Assembly: GCA_024760905.1 (NCBI GenBank)
Contig: CM045745.1
Location: 19,816,282 to 19,880,281 of the forward strand
Direction of reading: 5' to 3'
DNA: 64,000 bases
Origin: Plotosus lineatus
Lineage: Eukaryota > Chordata > Actinopteri > Siluriformes > Plotosidae
Part shown: positions 12,055 to 23,580 of the stretch, piece after piece
Numbering within the stretch: position 1 is the first letter of the stretch
Layout: every line of letters starts with the position of its first letter
Program-made: the position numbers and the translations under genes
The notes under the pieces: generated by a model
What the model was told of the DNA's origin: nothing
Database searches by the model: none
The model's input: the letters and a program-made list of their open reading frames with translations, nothing else

Positions 12055-12400
12055 ATGACTATTAACGTTGAGATCGCAAGTTCGAATCCGGTTTAATGCC
12101 ACAGCCATTCGTGACCGAGTCCATGGGAGCTGTTTGGCCGAGTTCTCACGGGAGGGAGGAATTGCATACGCTCACTTCCCTGTCACTCACAGCGATCGCC
12201 AGCCAATCATGAGCATCTTGAAGCTCATTCATAAGAGTGGGTGGATAGTGCTTTCCCTCAGAGTGTGTTAAGATTGCCAGGTGGCGAACATTGCATGTCC
12301 GTGGTTGGTGGTGGTCGTGTGATAAGCAAGGCAATATTTGATTGGTGGGAATTGGATATGGTTAAATTGGGGAGAAAATCAGAGAAACCCCCCCCCCCCC
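12055..12400 (+). repeat. tRNA-derived SINE, different family
   Basis: A B-box-like aagttcgaatccgg near 12079 is followed by a body (cattcgtgaccgagtccatg, gccaatcatgagc, attggatatggttaaattgg) typical of a fish tRNA SINE, ending in a C-run and A-run at about 12390-12412. Confidence 0.6.
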
Positions 12401-12626
12401 CCAAAAAAAAAAATCAACAGACATTATACAAGTCTCAATACAGAGACACCACCAGGGACGGAGTTAAATCGAAGACATTGCATTAACATCACAGTATAAT
12501 CAATAACATTTGAGTTAAAAAAAAAACAAAAAACAATTGTATGATGAGATGTGTGATTTATCTGTGTACATAACTAATTTACTCTGTTGTAACTTGAGTT
12601 TAATCATGTTATTTTTCTCTCCTTAG

Positions 12627-12650
12627 GCAGAGGTTGATGCCAAAAAGTGA
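12627..12650 (+). pseudogene. duplicated terminal-exon-like sequence (AEVDAKK, stop)
   Basis: In the left duplicate a strong acceptor (atttttctctccttag) precedes GCA GAG GTT GAT GCC AAA AAG TGA. It aligns with the acceptor at 58928 in the right copy. No rell1-like exon was found upstream in this window. It could be a relic of a duplicated 3' exon, or the true last exon of a gene whose body lies to the left. A conserved AATAAA follows at 14411-14416. Confidence 0.3.
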
Positions 12651-14410
12651 TTATGTGGGAGGAGCAATATCCATCCATGTATAATCAAGAGAAAATTGTA
12701 AAAGCAAATCACTGCACTGGCCCAGCAGAGATGGACGAATCAACTCCTGGGTTTCAAAGACAGGAGGAAGGTGAAAGGTGAATTAAAAGAAACAAAATGA
12801 GTAGGCCTTTTAATTTGAACTGCAGTGTTATGCTCCGCCTTCTCGCCACTGGCATTTGTATATCTGGTAATTGAGGCGGAAGTTGCATCCGTTTGTCAGT
12901 TATTCCATCACCATGTCATTCCTCCCTTTATAAATGCACTTCATCATTAACCGCGCATGGAGACGTTTTGTACATTTTAGTAGCCGCGAGTGTATAAATG
13001 GTTAATCCACAGACAAATATGCTCTCCCATTACTTTGTAGACTTCAGGATGGTTATGTGACTCAAGGTCATGTGACGCAGTCCGCCACTTCCAAGAAGAA
13101 ATGATTATATATAAGTACACTGTCTTTCAGTTATTTTTGTACAGAGAGCCACAAAACCATCTCGGTACAAATCTAACGATGCACACGATCCTGTCCACCA
13201 GACGGCTTACTGGTCGTCCTTAAGATTTTTTTTTTTTTTATTGCTTTGCCAAACCCTTTGTGCCTTGAAACAAATCAGCTTCATGCATAATTTAACTTAA
13301 GTCTGCTAAATTGTGCATGCTACTAGTATAGAAAAAATATGCTTTGTGTTTAGGATTCCCATATTCCCATACATCTTCATCCTGGTACACAGCACCATGG
13401 ATAGTGTTCAGTATGTTCTCAAATGTCTTTGTGAAGCCATGCGCAAACACATATAATGCTGCAAAAAACAAATCCAGCTGAAAATCTCAGAAAGAAAGAA
13501 AAAACAACTGTGTCCGAACATGTAATAACTAGCTTCCTTCAGTACCTGACGAAAATGTTGCAGTCGATCTCCAAAAACTGCATGCGTTATTTACATTTAT
13601 GTACCTTTCTGATTACCTCAGAATAAAAAGCACTGTGTTTTAAACAATTATAGATAATAAATACAATTTAATAATAATAATGATAATGATAGTAATGATA
13701 ATAATGATGATGATGATGATTATTATTATTATGATACAGTTTGTTTACTCTTAAACTGTTTTGCTGTTATATTCGATATCTAGTTTAAGTGCAGTTTAGC
13801 CAAGACTTCGCTCCATACATTTATCTGATTTGTATGAGGAAACTGAAGACGTGTCATGTTTGGGGGGTTAATAAGTGTATGTAATGAGCTGTGAATTTAA
13901 GTGCACTTTTCCTCTGTTCTCCAAAGTAATAAACCAGTAATAAATGTTTAGGCGCTTCGTATATTTACAGCAAAATTACAACACTTTCCTCACAAATAAT
14001 TTAAGACCGTAAATAGATTTTATGTTTTATTTTGCCTTGTGGAGGAACAGCGTGCCATCTACTTGCATATTGTCAGTAATGGACTTCTATGTATGTAATA
14101 TAAGTAAAATTGACCAAAATACACGAAATCCAAATGTTCTATGACAAACCTGATGGTGTGCAGTCTTTTGTTCAAATAATTATTCTTTCAAAACCAAAAA
14201 TGTCCATTTAGAATGTTGATGATGAACAATGAGTACAAACTATTTAAGCATTATTGCGATGAATTTGAGACGCAGATATGAAGTAGTGAAGTGTTTCTTG
14301 AAGAATGTCAAAGATTAACCTGAACCAAAATAGTTAGAATTGTGTATTTACGAAGCAATATTTTAAAACAAATCTATTTAAAATGTAATGGGATATTATA
14401 TCGGAAGTCT

Positions 14411-14416
14411 AATAAA
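14411..14416 (+). terminator. conserved AATAAA in left duplicate
   Basis: AATAAA in the near-identical part of the duplication, repeated at 60431-60436. It would suit a 3' UTR starting at the terminal-exon-like sequence of each copy. Confidence 0.35.
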
Positions 14417-14620
14417 TGTTTTGCAATGGATTGAAAAAAAAAGTCTGTTCCAGAACATATTATTTTGATTCTAGTTTTTGTATGCACAGTTTGTATCTGC
14501 ATTAAAAGGTGTTAATTCAAACCTGTGTTTTTGATCTTTCTTTTCCATTAAACCCAGAATGTTAAGCACTTGTAATGCCGGTCCTGCAGGTTAATCAACT
14601 GAGCACTGCGGATAATATCT

Positions 14621-14665
<45 letters not shown>

Positions 14666-15535
14666 ATGGGTCACCAGAGTGCGACTGATAACCTTGGAAA
14701 CAGGCTCTTGGAAAGTCAACCACAAAATGCCTTCCCCTGTTTATTCCATCCTGATTTTAGCTATTTAGGAAACATGGTCCGGTCTGGCACTGAGATTCAC
14801 AGGAGAATATGTAACCACGTGTTTTTATATCTATTTACTTTTATATTTCATGGGCTTTTATTTCTCTGTGTTGTTTGTTGATATCATGATATATACACTT
14901 CCTGGTTCCTCGCAAGAACTGAGTGGATGTATGGAGTATACTAAAGTGTATAATTTCCATAAAATAAGGATATATCAGTCAGATGTGGCTGTGGTTTCAG
15001 AGCGACTAGTGCGTGTATGTGACGTTTGCACATGTGGTGCTCATGAATGTTTAACAAGCTGTAATATATTATTAGGTCTTGGTATTTTTGGGTCTGTGAA
15101 TTATTAACCTGCCGCTTCATGGAACCACACGGGAAGCTAAACTCTGAGAGAGAGAGATCACATTTAAACAGCTCTTTACACTACACCAAGACTATTATCT
15201 TTTTCTATTATTTTCAACCTTTGGCTCACGGCAAATCAATAAATTAATTAAATTAGACTATTTTCATGTAATTGTTTGCTATTCTCATAATGGATATGCT
15301 TGGTTTTAAATATAATTCTATTCATATTTTAATTTATATTCTGCTGATTTGGAAGATAACTGAAGATAACACACATTTCTATCGATCTTTCTATCTTATC
15401 TATATATACACACATACATACATACATGAATCAAATTCCCAAAAATTTGGGACACTACACAAATTGTGAATAAAAAAACTGAATGCAATGATGTGGGGGT
15501 GCCAAATGTCAATATTTTACTCTGAATAGAACACA

Positions 15536-15890
15536 GATGACCCTTATGCACAGAGATTGTACCCAGATGTAAAACCTCATGTATCATATTACATGCGCGA
15601 ATGAGCAAACGGAAGTAAAATACTGTGGATCTATTACATGTGTTAAAATATGCTTCTTAAATACATTCTATAGACAGTCTTACTCATTAATACAGTATTA
15701 ATGTTGTAAAATGTAGTAATGATTAAGAAAAACTTTTCAATTTTTACTGTTATATTTATTGATGAAAAAATATAAACATTATACAGCATATACTATTGTA
15801 AAGCACTAGTATTAAAGTCTTTTTCAATTATTATTCTGGTACAGTACCTAAGTTAATGTTTAGAATGTTTGTGTGTGAGATTTTATGTTC
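15536..15890 (+). mobile_element. fragment of the 9239-12005 Tigger-like family
   Basis: Aligns with 9300-9372 joined directly to 10925-11100. It therefore shows the sequence without the Tc1 insertion (aagtaaaatactgtggatct). Confidence 0.75.
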
Positions 15891-15954
15891 TGTAGCATGT
15901 TTAACAAACGATACCAAAAGGATGAACTTTATTACGCTTCATGTCCTTTTACAT

Positions 15955-16190
15955 TGAACTTGGAGTGACGTCTTGGATTGACGTCTCCAAGATAGCGCTG
16001 CCTAGAGGGCGGCATCGCGGAGTTCTCGGAGTCAAATTGTTTCTTTGTTCGTTTTAATTTGTTGTTTTGTTTGTTCATGTTTTGTACTACGCTTGTCTAT
16101 GACCGGTCGACCCTACTACAGCTATGAGATTGGAGTCGGCGGGCAACTAAGCATGCTCATCTTCTATCCTTAGCTAATATGCTATGGTAG
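15955..16190 (+). other. possible LINE 5' fragment
   Basis: GC-richer than its surroundings, starting near gacgtctccaagatagcgct, followed by a CTACTACAGCTATGAGATTG stretch that resembles the start of some fish LINEs. Assignment is weak. Confidence 0.25.
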
Positions 16191-16440
16191 CTCAATGCTA
16201 GCCGCACCATTGCAGGGCCGACACACATTCAATCAAACCATTCACACTCACACCTCGACAGTTTGAAATATCCAGCTCGCCTTGTGTGCATGTTTTTTTT
16301 TGGTAAACCAAAGTACATGGAGCGAACTCAAGCAAGCACGAGAAGAACATGCACTCCATGAACTCTACATAGAAAAACCCGATCCTGGGAATCGAACACA
16401 GGACCTTGCTGCTGTGAAGTAGATGTGCTAATTCCGAACT
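16190..16440 (-). repeat. SINE-like fragment
   Basis: The minus strand begins with a tRNA-like B-box region (gattcccaggatcggg) and continues catggagttcatggagtgca, similar in layout to the SINEs at 45010 and 47595. Degenerate. Confidence 0.45.
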
Positions 16441-16665
16441 GAATTGATGGACAAAACATGAAATATATCTTGGGTTCATATTGTCTGTAATGGACTACAT
16501 GGCACATTTACTTATTTATAATTGCTTTTATTCGTTTTATTACTTGTCACACTGTATTTCTGCGTTTATTTAATTCCACTAATGAGCAGAGTATCAGAAT
16601 CGGACTGAAAGAAAATTAATATTTATCTGCTGAACTGTGGTTCTCCGGGTACAGCAGTGATGCGT

Positions 16666-16736
16666 CTCCGGGCTGCTAGGGGGCAGTGATGAGCTGTATG
16701 TATGCGGTAACGACTCTCCGAGGTGTTAGAGGGCAG
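16666..16736 (+). promoter_or_regulatory. two CTCF-like motifs upstream of rwdd4
   Basis: Two related 21-base stretches, 16666-16686 (core CTAGGGGGCAG) and 16716-16736 (core TTAGAGGGCAG), lie exactly 50 bases apart in the same orientation, about 200-270 bases before the rwdd4 ATG. Both resemble the CTCF core (CCA-S-YAG-R-GGGCA). They look like a tandemly repeated unit starting ctccg. Binding is inferred from the motif only. Confidence 0.45.
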
Positions 16737-16934
16737 TAACGTGTCTTTGCTGTTCAGTGAAACCTAAACTCTGGTGTTGTGGTCAGAGTGGAGGCTGAAA
16801 ACTAAACAAAAACTGGCGAATAACATGATGTACAAGTTGGCTTTATAAAACTTGTAGTCATAGGCAACCTGAATAAGGTACTACGTTTTATATTCAGGCT
16901 GAAGCAAGCAAACTGAGAAGCTGAAAAATAAAAC

Positions 16935-16958
16935 ATGACCACTAACGAAGAGCAGGAG
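16935..16958 (+). CDS. rwdd4: rwdd4 exon 1 (start codon, 8 residues)
   Basis: First coding exon of the RWD-domain-containing protein 4 gene. The ATG opens MTTNEEQE and runs straight into a GAG|gtaagc donor in phase 0. The N-terminus and the next exon ([13 protein letters not shown]) match the vertebrate RWDD4 family as I know it. Joining all exons gives 186 residues, against about 188 in human. RWD domains are small alpha/beta folds related to ubiquitin-conjugating enzymes and usually mediate protein contacts; the exact role of RWDD4 is poorly defined. The ATG was chosen because it is in frame with the rest through a good donor and because the Met in exon 2 follows a clean acceptor. No divergent partner gene is visible upstream. 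Confidence 0.88.
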
Positions 16959-17493
16959 GTAAGCAAGTGTGCTATTAACAGGCTAACACTACAGTGTCGG
17001 CCTTCAACACATGGTTGGATCTGCCTTTGTGTTAGACTGAAAGCAGGCCCAGCAGAATAATAATAATAATGAGAAGTAATACAATATAGTTAATAGATAC
17101 CAAACCAGAGCACACAGCTGTTTTCCCGTAGCTCATTTCAACTGTAAACAACCTGCCTGTTATTATGACTGAGAAAAGAATGACAAAACAAAACTCATTG
17201 TTTGTGTTATGGTGTTTAATTTGGTATAGCAGGGAATTTTCCCCTGATGTTTTGCTCATTGCTAATTGAGAAATCAGCATTATAATCCACACCACACAAA
17301 AGGACTGAATCATTATCATTCAGACCTTCCTATAGGACAGTGCAAAATCACACAGCCTTACAATCTTCATGTTTAGAGCAGATCTCTACCATCATATCAC
17401 GTGATATGGTTCTGGTTAAAAGCTCTCCTACCTGTCCTGTACAGATCATTCACTTTTTGACATACTGTATCATGCATCTTCTGTATTTCTGTG

Positions 17494-17498
<5 letters not shown>

Positions 17499-17565
<67 letters not shown>

Positions 17566-17566
17566 C
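17499..17566 (+). repeat. CA/TA microsatellite
   Basis: A CA run followed by a TA run of about 44 bases, immediately before the Tigger-like end at 17568. Confidence 0.9.
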
Positions 17567-17567
17567 A

Positions 17568-19127
17568 CAGACGCTCCCCAACTTAAGAACGAAATACGTT
17601 CCGAAAGGCCGTTCGTGAGATTAATTTCTTCTTTAGTACTTACAGGGCATTTTTTAGAGGGGAACGTATGTTTAAAGTTTGTAAAAGTAATCTATACGAG
17701 TTTGTACTGTGTACAATCTCTCTCTCTCTCTCGCTCTCTTTCTCTGCATAATCATCTTATTTCATTCTATTGAATTTGTCATTTTTGTCAATTTGCACAA
17801 GGTGCAAACCTAAATGCACCATAAATTATCGAGCTAACTGTAACTTCAGGGACTTTCAGCTGAGCCCAAAAGATAAGATAAGATAAGATACAGCTTTATT
17901 AATCTCACAATGGAGAAATTCACTGTTACAGGCTCTTGAGGTACTATCAGTAGGGGGTGCAAAAATAGATACATATACAAACATACACACATACATATAT
18001 ATTATATAAGTAAATAAATAAATAGATGTATAAATTAATAAACAATAAAAGAAAAGAATGGAGCAACTTTATAGACTGGCCTATATTAAAGTGTAATGTA
18101 TCTGAGTGCAGAGTAGATGGGTTGATATGGTTCACAGGCAGTGGGGTAGATGTGGTTGATTAAAGTACACGGGGGGTTTTTATTGCACATAACCGGTATT
18201 TTCACAGACAGTTACAAAGTGGCGTTGTACAGTCTGACAGCGGTGGGAATGAACGACCTGCGGTAGCGCTCCTTCCTGCACTGAGGATGTCTCAGTCGTC
18301 CACTGAAGGAGCTACTCAGCTTCTCTACAGTCTGGTGAAGTGGGTGAGAGCTGTTGTCCATGATGGATGTGAGCTTTGCGACCATCCTCCTCTCACTCAC
18401 CTCCTCCACAGAGTCCAGTGGGCAGCCGAGGACAGAGCTGGCCCTCCTGACCAGCTTGTTCAGTCTTTTTCTGTCCCGCTCTGTGCTGCCCGGGGCCCAG
18501 CAGATGGCAGCGTAGAGGATTGCAGAGGCTACCACAGAGTCATAAAATGTCCTGAGCAGAGGTCTGCATACTCCGAAGGACTTGAGTCTCCTCAGAAGGT
18601 GGAGGCGACTCTGGCCCTTCTTGTACAGGGCGTTGGTGTTGTGGAAATGCAGAAGACAGAGTAGGATGAACTCGGAGAGACTTTATTTTTACAGGGGAGG
18701 CACTTGAGCAATGGGGAAACACGAAATCTTTAGATACTGGGAACTATGGAGCTGAAACCAGGAGCCAGAGAGATCACCGGAAAACAGGGACGTGAAGAGG
18801 GACAATCTTCTAGCACCGGGATGAGCGCGCGCTCGTCTTTATAGCATGGTAGATTGGTGAGTAGGATCAGGTGTGCGCATTGTGATTCGCTTGTGTGTGT
18901 CAGCCACGCCCCTTTGCTGGAGCCAAATCAAATATTAAGTGTACCTCAGGATAATGTTTAATCATATTTCATACTTATATTTATGATACATCTTTCTATA
19001 GGTTTCATTTAATTTATATTTCTCCTTGTTCTTCAATTTCATTTCACTTTCATTTTCGACCTCGGACAGCCCTGTTCGTATGTCCGGATGTTCGTAAAAC
19101 GAATGATCATCAGTAGGGTAGCGTCTG
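17568..19127 (+). mobile_element. Tigger-like element with LINE insert, rwdd4 intron 1
   Basis: Ends CAGACGCTCCCCAACTTAAG and GTAGGGTAGCGTCTG are inverted; TA follows at 19128-19129. Same terminus group as 7896-8698. A LINE fragment (17870-18650) lies inside. No transposase frame seen. Confidence 0.65.
17870..18650 (-). mobile_element. LINE 3' fragment (RT C-terminus), Rex1/CR1-like
   Basis: Minus-strand frame 18535-18212 reads VVASAILYAAICWAPGSTER then LNKLVRRASSVLGCPLDSVE, SIMDNSSHPLH and CRKERYRRSFIPTAVRLYNA, a well-known fish LINE RT C-terminus. The 3' end has a short (GATAA)n-type tail at 17870-17890. The 5' part is lost. Confidence 0.8.
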
Positions 19128-19129
19128 TA

Positions 19130-19133
19130 TGTA

Positions 19134-19197
<64 letters not shown>
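19130..19197 (+). repeat. GT/AT microsatellite
   Basis: GT run then AT run, next to the right end of the Tigger-like element in rwdd4 intron 1. Confidence 0.9.
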
Positions 19198-19201
<4 letters not shown>

Positions 19202-19431
19202 GTATGAAAAAGTATCTGAACCTTTTGGAATTTCTCACATTTCTGCATAAAATCACCATCAGATGTGATCTGATCTTTGTCAAAATCACACAGATGAAAA
19301 AAACAGTGTCTGCTTTAACTAAATTTTAACTGATCCTGTATCTCCCACCTGAGAGAAAAACACACCTATTCCCTTTTTCATCCAATTTGATCTGTTTTCA
19401 TTGATAATGTGTTCAATGCAGTTCTTTAAGG

Positions 19432-19842
19432 CAGTGGTTCCCAACCTTTTTATCACCACGGACTGGTCAACGCTTGACAAATTTACTGGGGGGTCCATAG
19501 ATTGTATTGTAAATATAACATTTATGTAAAAACCCAGGTGATCATGCACCAGCTGGGAGAATGAAGGCTCAGGCTCAATCTCACCCAAAATCCCCAGTAT
19601 TGTTTGAAACATGTCCAGCACACCTCTGTTCATGTGCTGTCCCCTTTGTGGGTTACGTTTTAGCACTCAAATAACCGAGAGAATCTGGTCATTTTTCAAA
19701 ATAAAAGACTTTTTCAAAATTAAAGATTGTTCCGAATCAGATAATAAATAAAACGGAAATAATGAATTATTTCTTCTGCGGACCAGTACCAATTGAGCCG
19801 CGAACCGGTACCAGTCCGTGGACTGGTGGTTGGGGACCACTG
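19432..19842 (+). mobile_element. hAT MITE (411 bp) in rwdd4 intron 1
   Basis: Ends CAGTGGTTCCCAACC and GGTTGGGGACCACTG are inverted. Flanks ctttaagg (19424-19431) and ctctaagg (19843-19850) match at 7 of 8 bases, the 8-bp target duplication expected of hAT elements. No transposase. Confidence 0.85.
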
Positions 19843-20059
19843 CTCTAAGGTGCTCTGGGTAAGAGCTGTGACTGTAAATCTGTAAACAGTGAGTGCAGAT
19901 TTCCGAGATTAAATATTTCAGTTTAAATCGGGTGTGTTTCCTGCTTAGTTTTGCATTGTGTTTAGAAAGTGATGTGATGGCCCTGCTGGCTGATTCTTAT
20001 CATATTTGTTTTTTTGTTTGTCTGGTTGTTTTTGGTTTTGGTTTGTTTGTTTTTTTTGA

Positions 20060-20275
<216 letters not shown>

Positions 20276-20971
20276 TGAACAAGACCAAACTTTACCTTTC
20301 ATTAAGGCAATTTTCCTGAGCAGCCCTGTTCTGGAGATTCAATCAAAAAGCTTCTGACCAATCCAGATCAAGAATAGGCCGTTTTCTGCTAGAGGTCAAA
20401 TGCTTGGATTCTGCATAGCAACAGCATATTAGACAGCAATCTTTCTGTTTATATCGTGTTTGGATGGCCACAGACCAGAAAATGCATTTGTTAAACACCT
20501 TAATAGCACAAAGAAAAAAATTTACCGCACAATGGTTAGTGCTATTTTGAAATTTTGATAAATTGTTGAGCCAATTTCACAGACCTGTTAGATGGAGCTG
20601 TGTTACAAACAAAGGCTTAAACACCCCACCCCCACCCCCGAATACCACATCTCGAAACTGTGTGCAGCTTTTTCGGTGTATCAGTGTGGGATTGTAGATA
20701 TGTTTATTCCAAAGAATCACTTTAAGCGTATACTTCAAGTGATTCATCCAAGTTAATTAAAAAATGCAAACTAATCTATGACCACTTCTAAGTTTTGAGA
20801 TTTTGTTGATTGCTTGAGTTGCCTGTCGCCTGATTAATAGTGATATTTATACACTCTGTAGGAGGTACAAGTAATGATCTCATTGCACCAACTACACTGT
20901 TATTGGCAGCTAGAACACCATTTTGGTACAACCATGGCCTCAGAGAAGTGAGTTTGGGGCCAAAAGTAATT

Positions 20972-21313
20972 TTCAGTTTATTTTCTGTAACCGCTTAATC
21001 CTAATTAGGGTCGCGGGGAGGCTGGTGCCTATCCCAGCCGACTCCGGGTGAGGGCAGAGTACACCCTGGACAGCTCACCAGGCCATCACAGGGCAGAAAC
21101 ACGCTGACGGCTTTGCAGATACTCTTGTCAAAAGTCAGCAATGGTTCTTTTACATGAACCTCTCACCATAGACAGTGAGAGACATGGCCGGCCTTTGATA
21201 ACCCAGTTAGCTGCACTGGGGGGACAGTGACAACCTTGTGGAGAGTGGGACTCGAACCCCAAACCTTTGGATCAGCGATCCAGCACCCTATACCACTAGG
21301 CCACCACCGCGGG
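20972..21313 (-). repeat. SINE family 1, copy b (type II tail)
   Basis: Reverse-strand tRNA head (21225-21313) and body, joined to the tail that on the minus strand ends cctaattaggattaagcggt. The same tail is on copy e and on the SINE at 54772. Confidence 0.85.
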
Positions 21314-21861
21314 ACCAAAAGGTGACTGGGGTCAATTCCCAAATATTGGCGGGGCCCTTTCCTCCCACACTTCATGAGAGAAGTGCTCCTGAGCAACTGC
21401 TTTCTGAGTGCAGCAGTGTGGCTCTTCGCTATTATAGCTACTTTTGCATCACCAGTGGGGTCATGGCCAGAGATATTATGTTTTCAAATTGTCTGTCTGG
21501 GCCGTTATTCTAAATGTGATATTTCAAGATAGCTTTTAAAGGTCCTGAGATGCCAGTGCAGCTGCATTGAGCATGAATAAAGTTAGTTGTTTCTAGTCTT
21601 GCTCTTAAAACAGATTTATCAATCATACACTGTGAAAGTGATATGGACTTGAGACTTGGTGGTAGAGAAAAGAAAGGAGTGCTTCTCTTTGTTTTTCACA
21701 CAGCTGAATCTAACCTATTGTGTGACAAGAATGTTTGATGTCCACCATGGCATTGCTCCATAATATCCAAGCATGTGACCTCATGCTGCAAATGGCTTAT
21801 TCAACAGATCTACGGTACTGTGTACTGCTGCATACTAGTTCTGCCCATGATATATTTTCAG

Positions 21862-21971
21862 ATAGGAGACCTTAATGAACCGAAATCATTCCTGCTGGAT
21901 GTCTCATGGCCAGAGACGTATCCTGAAACTGCACCTCATATATCCTTAGATGCCTTTTTCAACAATAGAAT
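21862..21971 (+). CDS. rwdd4: rwdd4 exon 3 (RWD domain core)
   Basis: Encodes IGDLNEPKSFLLDVSWPETYPETAP and continues to DAFFNNR. The YPxxxP turn (here YPETAP) is a hallmark of the RWD fold. The acceptor is ttttcag|ATA in phase 0. The donor AT|gtaagt leaves two bases, which join exon 4 to form an Ile codon in the family context FNN-x-IS. Extending the frame past the donor would give a stop almost at once, so the splice is well supported. Confidence 0.93.
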
Positions 21972-22006
21972 GTAAGTAAACACAACATAAACAATAGACG
22001 TCATTA

Positions 22007-22769
22007 CAGTCATCCCTTGCCACTTCGCGATTTGAACTTCGCGGTCTTGGTGCATCGCGGCATTTTAATAATAAAAAAATATTCATGAAAAATTCAAAAT
22101 TCGCGCTGAAACTCGCATGTACACAAGCGGAAGGCAGGGACCCAAGGCAGGCTGCGTCCATTGTTTACAAACGACAGACTGAAGTGCCCCTCCTTCCCAG
22201 TTCAGGCAGGGACTGCCCACTCAACTCAATCTCGCAAGCTGATTGGCTTAGATGCATGACGCTGTTGCCTCGCACATTCCCGTGGGAATTTTTGTGATTT
22301 TGTGATCTTATAGTGTTTGTGAACATCCTGCACCATCTAAGGCATCCAATGAGCCCAAGAAAAAGCGAAATATGATGACGGTGACCCAAAAAGTGAAGTT
22401 GCTAGATATGCTGATGGCGGGCAATACGTATGCCCATGTAGCACGCCATTACGGCATAAATGAATCTACCGCATTACATCAAAAAAATACTAAGATTAAG
22501 ATCAAGCGGAGAAGAGCTATTGTCAGAGGTGAGTACAGTACTTAAAGTATTTATATATAAATTCTATTTAAATATTAATACATTACGGTATTTACATATG
22601 CATATAACTGTGTAACATTTAATATACAGTTCTTGACATTGTATAGATACGAAAACATATAGAAATGAGAAAATATGGTAGAAATGAGAGGGGTGATCTG
22701 ACTTCGTGGTTTTTCGAATATCGCGGCCAGGTCTGGTCTGCATTATCCGCGATATTCAAGGGGTGACTG
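22007..22769 (+). mobile_element. Tigger-like element with HTH frame, rwdd4 intron 3
   Basis: Ends CAGTCATCCCTTGCCACTTC and TTCAAGGGGTGACTG are inverted; TA precedes the left end. The frame 22321-22545 reads PKKKRNMMTVTQKVKLLDML then MAGNTYAHVARHYGINESTA, a CENP-B/pogo-type helix-turn-helix. The catalytic part is missing. Confidence 0.75.
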
Positions 22770-22961
22770 CATAGTGTTTCCATCAAGATGCACGTATCTT
22801 TTCTTTGGGTGCTTTACCAAAAAAAAAAAAAAAAAAAAGAGTAGAATTGTAATTCGGTTGCCCAAAAGGCAGAGTTTAGGTCATGTTCTTTTAAATCAGA
22901 TGAGAGCTGAGATTTTCCACCCATTCTCTTGGTCCTGCTCCTGATCTTTCTTGAACTTTAG

Positions 22962-23112
22962 CTCTGCAGAGACCAAGCAGTTAATAATCTCCAAGCTGCA
23001 TGAGCAGGTGGAGGTGAACTTGGGCTGTGCCATGATGTACACTCTGTTCGAGTGGGCTAAAGAGAACCAGGAGATGCTGATGGAGAACCACCAGCCTGTC
23101 GTGTCTGCTGTG
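22962..23112 (+). CDS. rwdd4: rwdd4 exon 4 (RWD C-terminal helices)
   Basis: Encodes SAETKQLIISKLHEQVEVNL followed by a GCAMMYTLFEWAKENQ segment, the last helices of the RWD domain, and ends in ENHQPVVSAV. The acceptor is ctttag|C and completes the split Ile codon. The donor GTG|gtcagt is weaker than the others but is the only one that keeps phase 0 with exon 5. Reading through instead gives 16 unrelated residues and a stop at about 23164, a possible intron-retention product. Confidence 0.92.
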
Positions 23113-23210
23113 GTCAGTGCAATAATTCAGCTGCTCTCAAACACCACACACACACGAGGCCTGTGAACATATAAAAGTTAAAAATCTATTTTCTGAACTG
23201 GTTCATTTAG

Positions 23211-23319
23211 ACCCTGACCGTGAACAACGACACTGACAGTCCTGTCTCTGTCAGTAAGAAAAAAGAGAAGAAAGAACAGCTCACAAAAGCACAGAAAAGG
23301 AAAATGATTGGGAAAACTG
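23211..23319 (+). CDS. rwdd4: rwdd4 exon 5 (lysine-rich linker)
   Basis: Encodes TLTVNNDTDSPVSVS followed by a basic stretch (KKKEKKEQLTKAQKRKMIGKT) that matches the lysine-rich tail of RWDD4. The acceptor is catttag|ACC in phase 0 and the donor ACT G|gtaaac is in phase 1. The basic stretch could act as a nuclear or RNA-contact signal, but that is inference only. Confidence 0.92.
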
Positions 23320-23428
23320 GTAAACCTTCAGAGTTCCATGTATTAAATGTATTTCTCATGAATCTGTATGCAGTGATTTTTTTTTCTTTTTATCTTTCTT
23401 TTTGTTTTTGTTTTCATTTTATAAACAG

Positions 23429-23478
23429 ATAATAAAGGTGAACTACCCAGAGGTTGGAACTGGGTTGACGTAATCAAG
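23429..23478 (+). CDS. rwdd4: rwdd4 exon 6 (GELPRGWNWVDVIK)
   Basis: A 50-base exon encoding DNKGELPRGWNWVDVIK, the most diagnostic C-terminal motif of RWDD4. The acceptor is aaacag|AT in phase 1 and the donor is AAG|gtaacg in phase 0. In the family the next residue is His followed by LSKTG, which leads to the microexon and the terminal exon annotated below. Confidence 0.93.
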
Positions 23479-23580
23479 GTAACGTAGCCACTGATTTATT
23501 ATTTTCTTTTAAAAACTGTAAAAGATTGATATGTGTTGTTTTCTTCTCTTTATGAACTGCCGGTGTCTTCTCTCAAACAG

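Larger units (their letters stand above)
12555..15369 (+). repeat. left copy of 2.5-2.8 kb segmental duplication
   Basis: Same order and orientation as 58861-61404. The first ~1.4 kb is clearly related but has many substitutions and indels, including a stretch near 13920-14290 absent from the other copy. From about 14296 to 15369 the copies are nearly identical, differing by a handful of bases, a small deletion near 14800 and the GT-repeat length. The block carries a splice-acceptor-like site at 12626, AATAAA at 14411 and a GT repeat at 14624-14662. It ends about 1.6 kb before the rwdd4 start codon. Confidence 0.9.

Noticed and set aside
14850..15107. 85-residue frame identical to the one at 60891-61148
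   Set aside because: Identity is explained by the near-identical duplicated block; no family motif, no splice context, AT-rich codons.
18287..18664. 125-residue plus-strand frame
   Set aside because: Antisense of the Rex1/CR1-like LINE RT C-terminus.
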